A stretch of DNA of 64,000 bases. Source: Ostrinia nubilalis. Taxonomy: Eukaryota > Arthropoda > Insecta > Lepidoptera > Crambidae. The stretch is from contig NC_087098.1 of the NCBI RefSeq assembly GCF_963855985.1, forward strand, positions 10,188,501-10,252,500. Reading direction: 5' to 3'. Below, piece by piece: positions 59,884-64,000 of this stretch. The first letter of the stretch is position 1, and every line of letters starts with the position of its first letter. The notes beneath the pieces are model-generated. The model was not told the origin of the DNA and ran no database searches. It worked only from the letters and a program-made list of their open reading frames with translations. The position numbers and the translations under genes were made by a program.

Positions 59884-60542
59884 CCTACAGTTAATGGACA
59901 TGTTGATTTCAGCAATAAAACCAGTAAAAATGACCATACACAGTCTGTAATCAATAAAGTTTCATGCAATTTCAACTTCGGCCACCAAGGTTATGTAATT
60001 CCCCGCTGAAAACCGTATCCAGAATAAACTGGTACCACGTAATGCAGAACTGTAAACCCAGGTCTTCCCGGGGGATTCTAAAGCTCATAACAAATTTAAC
60101 CCCTCTCGATCAAGTGTGAGTTTGAGGTCAACTTTTTGATGGTTATTGATCCCAAAGAGCGGTGTTAGTGAAAAGTTGGTGTCTGTAAAAGGAAATTTTT
60201 TATCCAATTACACAATGTTTACTTTGAAACTTGTATGTACATTTACCTGTCACGTTTTGCAAGAGACGCCTTATTTTTTTATGGTTAAGAGGTAAGGGTA
60301 GGTCTTTTTTTCTTTTGGTACCTACATAAACAAAATAACTTTAATTAAAGTGTCTATAAGTTAACAACTTTGAAAAATATCAACTTTTAAACAAAGCTGT
60401 TTTTAAAAAAAACTGTTTTTTTCCAGTAGGTATTTTGACTAGAAAGATAAGTCATAATTTGATTACGATAGGAGAGCTTTTAACACTGAAAGTAGGTTTA
60501 GATACTTAAGTAAGTTTGTCATCCTTGAGGAGATCATTTAGG
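59884..60542. other. Unique AT-rich DNA
   Basis: Nothing recognised. Confidence 0.45.
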
Positions 60543-61030
60543 TCACCTACTAGATATTGATAGTCCGCTGTCCCTCACGCAGTATATAATATTTTTACGC
60601 GACAATTTCGTTCGATAACCATAAGCTCCCTCATTCATACGCCGCTCGTATCGCAAGATAAATCGTCCCAGCACACAAATAAACGCGTCCCAAGGAAGAA
60701 AGAGAACAAAACCTTCACGTATAAGAATACGCATCTACGAGAGCCATAGTAATTTATTATATTCAGTTTGCTCCGATCCATTGACTCTGCGGTCGTCCGA
60801 AGCATCCCATTGTCACCGCGTCAAGAACCCTAAGCGGCCGTGTAATATGAATTAATAAGCACAAAGAATCATTATAATGCGTTTATTTGTCGCCACGAAA
60901 TTCCTGATTCCTTTTATTGTTGTGGAAGTCGCTATAGAGGTCTCCGGAACAAATTTTGGTGTATCGCGTGCGCGTGATCACTTATAGTCGTGTCGATAGC
61001 AAAGATTAAAAGTTATTAATACAGAATGTT
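60543..61030. promoter_or_regulatory. Complex block, candidate regulatory DNA
   Basis: Non-repetitive and less AT-rich, with clustered homeodomain-like words (GAATTAATAAGC, GCGTTTATTTGTC, CCTTTTATTGTTG, AAACGCG). The 63-codon minus frame at its left edge is not recognised. Regulatory role is inference. Confidence 0.25.
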
Positions 61031-61776
61031 AACTAAGGCTGTCTGAGATTAAAGCGAGCGAATTGTCTCTAAGCATACGAAGTCAGTCAGTGCGCATTTC
61101 GTAGCGCAGGATTATAGCTCTTTCAAAATCTTGAGTCTATATTTGGAGCGTTTTGTCATTAAACCTCTAATAAACAATTTGGAAGTAGTGCAATTTTTAA
61201 TGATCTATTTGACTGAAATAGGTACCTGTTACAGGTTGTTGTCTTGTTAAGTATTTAAAAGAAAAACGCAAGTGACCTACTTAAGTGACTCCCTAATTGC
61301 CTTTGCATCCTAATCGTCCTAATTATGAACGAAATTACCATTGAGTCTAATTTTAGTAATTTTAAAATTCTCCCAAAGTTGATATGGCAACTTGAAAGGC
61401 ATAAAACCGAGAGTTTGTAGGTAACCAGTCCATATTCCACGTCATATCTGGCTTATCGACTCTAATGACTCGGCTCATAGAGATGAAAGAAGTACCGAAG
61501 ATCGGCATAATCCGAGCAGATGTACTAATGGTCGCAGGTCATTGGCCTCGTATTGTTTCCAATATCTCATATTTGTTACGTAAGCAAATAAAACAACCGA
61601 ATGTCAAGAGTTAAGCCAATGATTGAAGGACGCTCCATCAGTTCGAAAACGAATATTGTTGGACGAAAATATTTTTAGAGTGGAAAATACTCGTAAGTAT
61701 GTGTTATTACGACAATAAAGTAAAGAAGACACATTTTTGATAAACTGTGGAAACAAGAAGTTACTTAAGATTCTTA
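61031..61776. other. Unique DNA
   Basis: Nothing recognised beyond short chance frames. Confidence 0.45.
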
Positions 61777-61894
61777 GGCTGAGTTGCACCACCTAGCTTT
61801 GACCGTAACTTTAACGAAAACAGGAGTTTTTTATATGGAGTTTGACATATTTTTGACGTTTGTCAAAGTTAAAGTAAGATGGTGCAACCCAGCC
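61777..61894. mobile_element. MITE with GGCTGAGTTGCACCA ends, copy 2
   Basis: Ends GGCTGAGTTGCACCACCT and AAGATGGTGCAACCCAGCC. TTA flanks both sides (61774-61776 and 61895-61897), a 3-bp duplication as PIF/Harbinger elements make. Same 118-bp length as copy 1. The 71-codon frame 61784-61999 starts inside it and is not a gene. Confidence 0.8.
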
Positions 61895-63213
61895 TTAGAA
61901 ATCTTAGTGAAATTTCAGGTAGTAGATTATCCATTTTATGATTCATCAGAAGTTCCATCAGTCTTTCACGAAGACAAAAATAGATTGTTTTGTAACTGAT
62001 ATAACGCTACGACTAAATTGCCAGCGACTGTCGTGTCAGATTTATTCTGAGGATGTTAAGTCTAACGTTGATTAAAGAAGCACATGTCAACAAATCGTTT
62101 GATGGAAATAAACTTGATATTAAAACGAACAAAGAACTAACAAAAAAAGAGGACAACATGAGCCCTTCGGGATATTTGTACAAGATACAACAATGAAGTG
62201 GATAACAGTTAAATACACTTCAAAGTTAGCAGTGAAATTTGTTTGTAGGGTGGTAATTTAACCATACTGTGTCTAAGTTGGAAACCTGTAAAATACACTC
62301 GCGAGAAATTCTCAGTTTCCAGGAAAATTATAATACAATTTCCCAGTATTGTGGATCATATAATTTAATCTTTGAGAATGGGTACACTAGTGTATTTATA
62401 TCCATTTCAAGTAAAATCGTACATTGTTAATGCTGAATGCGTATCTACCACTAAAATTTGTCACCTTTGGCATGCAGTAGTATGTCAAGAGATCTTATGT
62501 ATTTTTAATAAGGTTTATTTTGGAATTAAAATGTAGGTATATGTCCAATGTGCTGTCAACTGTACATTATTACTTAGTGAAAAGGATATAATAACATCAT
62601 TACTTTATAGGTATCGCCTATAACCTATTCTAGTAAAAGCTGATTCGGGAAAATCACATTAATTACTTACTGTTACAGTTTTACGAAAATAAATATCATT
62701 TAATGAAAATTTTCTCGAGCCCTGAATATAATAGCACGATTAATTATATTTAAAACAGACGTCAAAACCGTAAACGTTTAAAACTTTAATCAGAGTTTAA
62801 AAGCTTAATTTATTTATATTCGATTAGGGCTTACTCCGAGTTTATAATTATTTAGGTTGCAAAACTTTGAGGGTAGTTAAATTTGTGCCTAAAGCAGTAT
62901 TTTAATATTAAAATAACGACTTTCCAGCTTTTAATCTAATAGCTAAACACATTACCCTAGAAAGACCAAATTAGATGGAGGTATTACAAGACTAACACAT
63001 TAAAGAAAACTAAATTCAAGTTGGATAATAATGTTCTTGAGTTCAGATAAGTACCACCTACTTAGATTATTAACTGACTTTAGCAAACAAGACATAAACT
63101 GATTTGTGTAAGTTCCTTTTTAAAATTACTTTGGTAGACTTACCTATTTACAATTATATTAACCTTTGTCATATTTTTTACTTACCTACCTACCTACATA
63201 ATTTTATTTTCTT
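61895..63213. other. Unique AT-rich DNA with one MITE end
   Basis: AATGTGCTGTCAACTGTACA at 62547 is an end fragment of the 1.2-kb MITE family. Nothing else recognised. Confidence 0.4.
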
Positions 63214-63320
63214 ACACCCGTATTCACAAACGATGCTTGCTTAAGTGAAGCAGCAAATTGAACGCAGCGCTAGCGTTGAATAGAGCTCTGTGATTGGTTC
63301 GTGTGTGACCAAAAGGGACG
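63214..63320 (+). mobile_element. Repeat with CCCGTATTCACAAACGATGC end, copy 2
   Basis: It shares CACCCGTATTCACAAACGAT and AAGTGAAGCAGCAAATTGAA with 27.5 kb and extends further, through GAATAGAGCTCTGTGATTGG and TTCGTGTGTGACC. Confidence 0.6.
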
Positions 63321-64000
63321 CACAGTGTCCACCCGCAATGTTATAAGGAGGTAACAAAATTCGTAATAAGAAGTACTTTAACCAGAACCAGATGTTCTAA
63401 GTATACATGACGTACCTAATTCCTAAAAGACGAATTACATAGAAAAGTCCATTAGACCAAAAAGGTATAATACCATCTCTAAATTAATAATATGTATGCT
63501 TAGAGGAGGCTCGTTTCTGAATTTTGCTATAAATTATTTATATTTTTTACTCAGTCTATACTGAGAGTAATAAAAAGTAATAACCCTTCAAAGGAAAAAA
63601 TAATTTATGAATCGCAATATACATCTGACGTGGCTCAATTGGACCGCAGTATAAAGTGCTTTCCAAAGTACAAAACCATGTTTCTTTTCAAACAATTAAT
63701 GATTTTGATTCAATCCCTTCTATGTCCAAACTAAATTGGGAATAAGTACACAAAGAATTTTTTTAATTTAAAATAACTCCCAGGACTTCAGATCTTGAGA
63801 CCGAAGATATTGCTGACTAAAATATTATAACCTACATTTAAAATCGTGATTGCTCTTAGTTGTTGTTAATCAAACGCCCTACAGTCCTATATTTGGTACT
63901 GCACCGCCCAGTGTGCAGGTTGCCTGGGGTATTCCATACCATAACGTTTGACCGTGACGTATCTTATGGCTCACGCCACTTCACCGTTATAACAAAAATA
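63321..64000. other. Unique AT-rich DNA to window edge
   Basis: No gene or recognised repeat. Confidence 0.45.

Overview
The window looks like gene-poor, AT-rich nuclear DNA of a moth or butterfly (Lepidoptera). I base this on the repeats: Helitron-type elements with 5' TC and 3' CTAG(T) ends, an RTE-type LINE whose copies end in GAT/GGT runs just after a QQWTSYG stop, a tRNA-derived SINE with the tail CATCAGGTGAGATACAGGCC, and a repeat that opens with AGGGTTCCGTAGCC and closes with CACTTGGCCGG. I know these sequence types from lepidopteran genomes. I ran no search, so the taxon is an inference.

There is almost no coding potential in 64 kb. Apart from transposon-derived frames, the best candidate is a terminal exon on the minus strand near the left edge (458 to 205), with a good 3' splice site and a stop codon. 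A possible upstream exon at 8014-7888 has usable splice sites on both sides and a compatible phase. If they are real, much of the window is introns of a minus-strand gene whose other exons lie to the right. Otherwise it is an intergenic desert. The product is not recognised.

Layout. 0-16 kb: candidate exons, a small hAT-like nested MITE (3.2-3.6 kb), a SINE (4.5-4.9 kb), Helitron fragments (8.8 and 10.8 kb) and otherwise unique AT-rich DNA. 16.7-23.5 kb: a striking nested palindrome. Two oppositely oriented 645-bp repeats flank a 1.9-kb foldback element whose arms each hold two diverged copies of one unit. 29.2-31.7 kb: a Helitron that carries a foldback MITE and a 5'-truncated RTE LINE with a 12-bp target-site duplication. 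33.0-33.3 kb: a GC-richer MITE with in-phase internal repeats. 34.7-36.1 kb: a second long foldback that shares its terminal sequence with the one at 19.4 kb. 39.7-40.7 kb: a cluster of small repeats. 47.3-49.2 kb: a nearly perfect 138-bp-arm hairpin and a separate element studded with AATAAGGCCTA. 50.8-51.7 kb: a GC-rich island, a second RTE fragment and a small MITE. 53-64 kb: mostly unique DNA with a few complex, less AT-rich blocks that could be cis-regulatory.

I found no convincing tRNA, rRNA, CRISPR array, bacterial-type system or intact protein-coding transposon. The noteworthy biology is in mobile-element architecture: related long foldback elements, hairpins able to form long double-stranded RNA, and stacked insertions whose order can be read.
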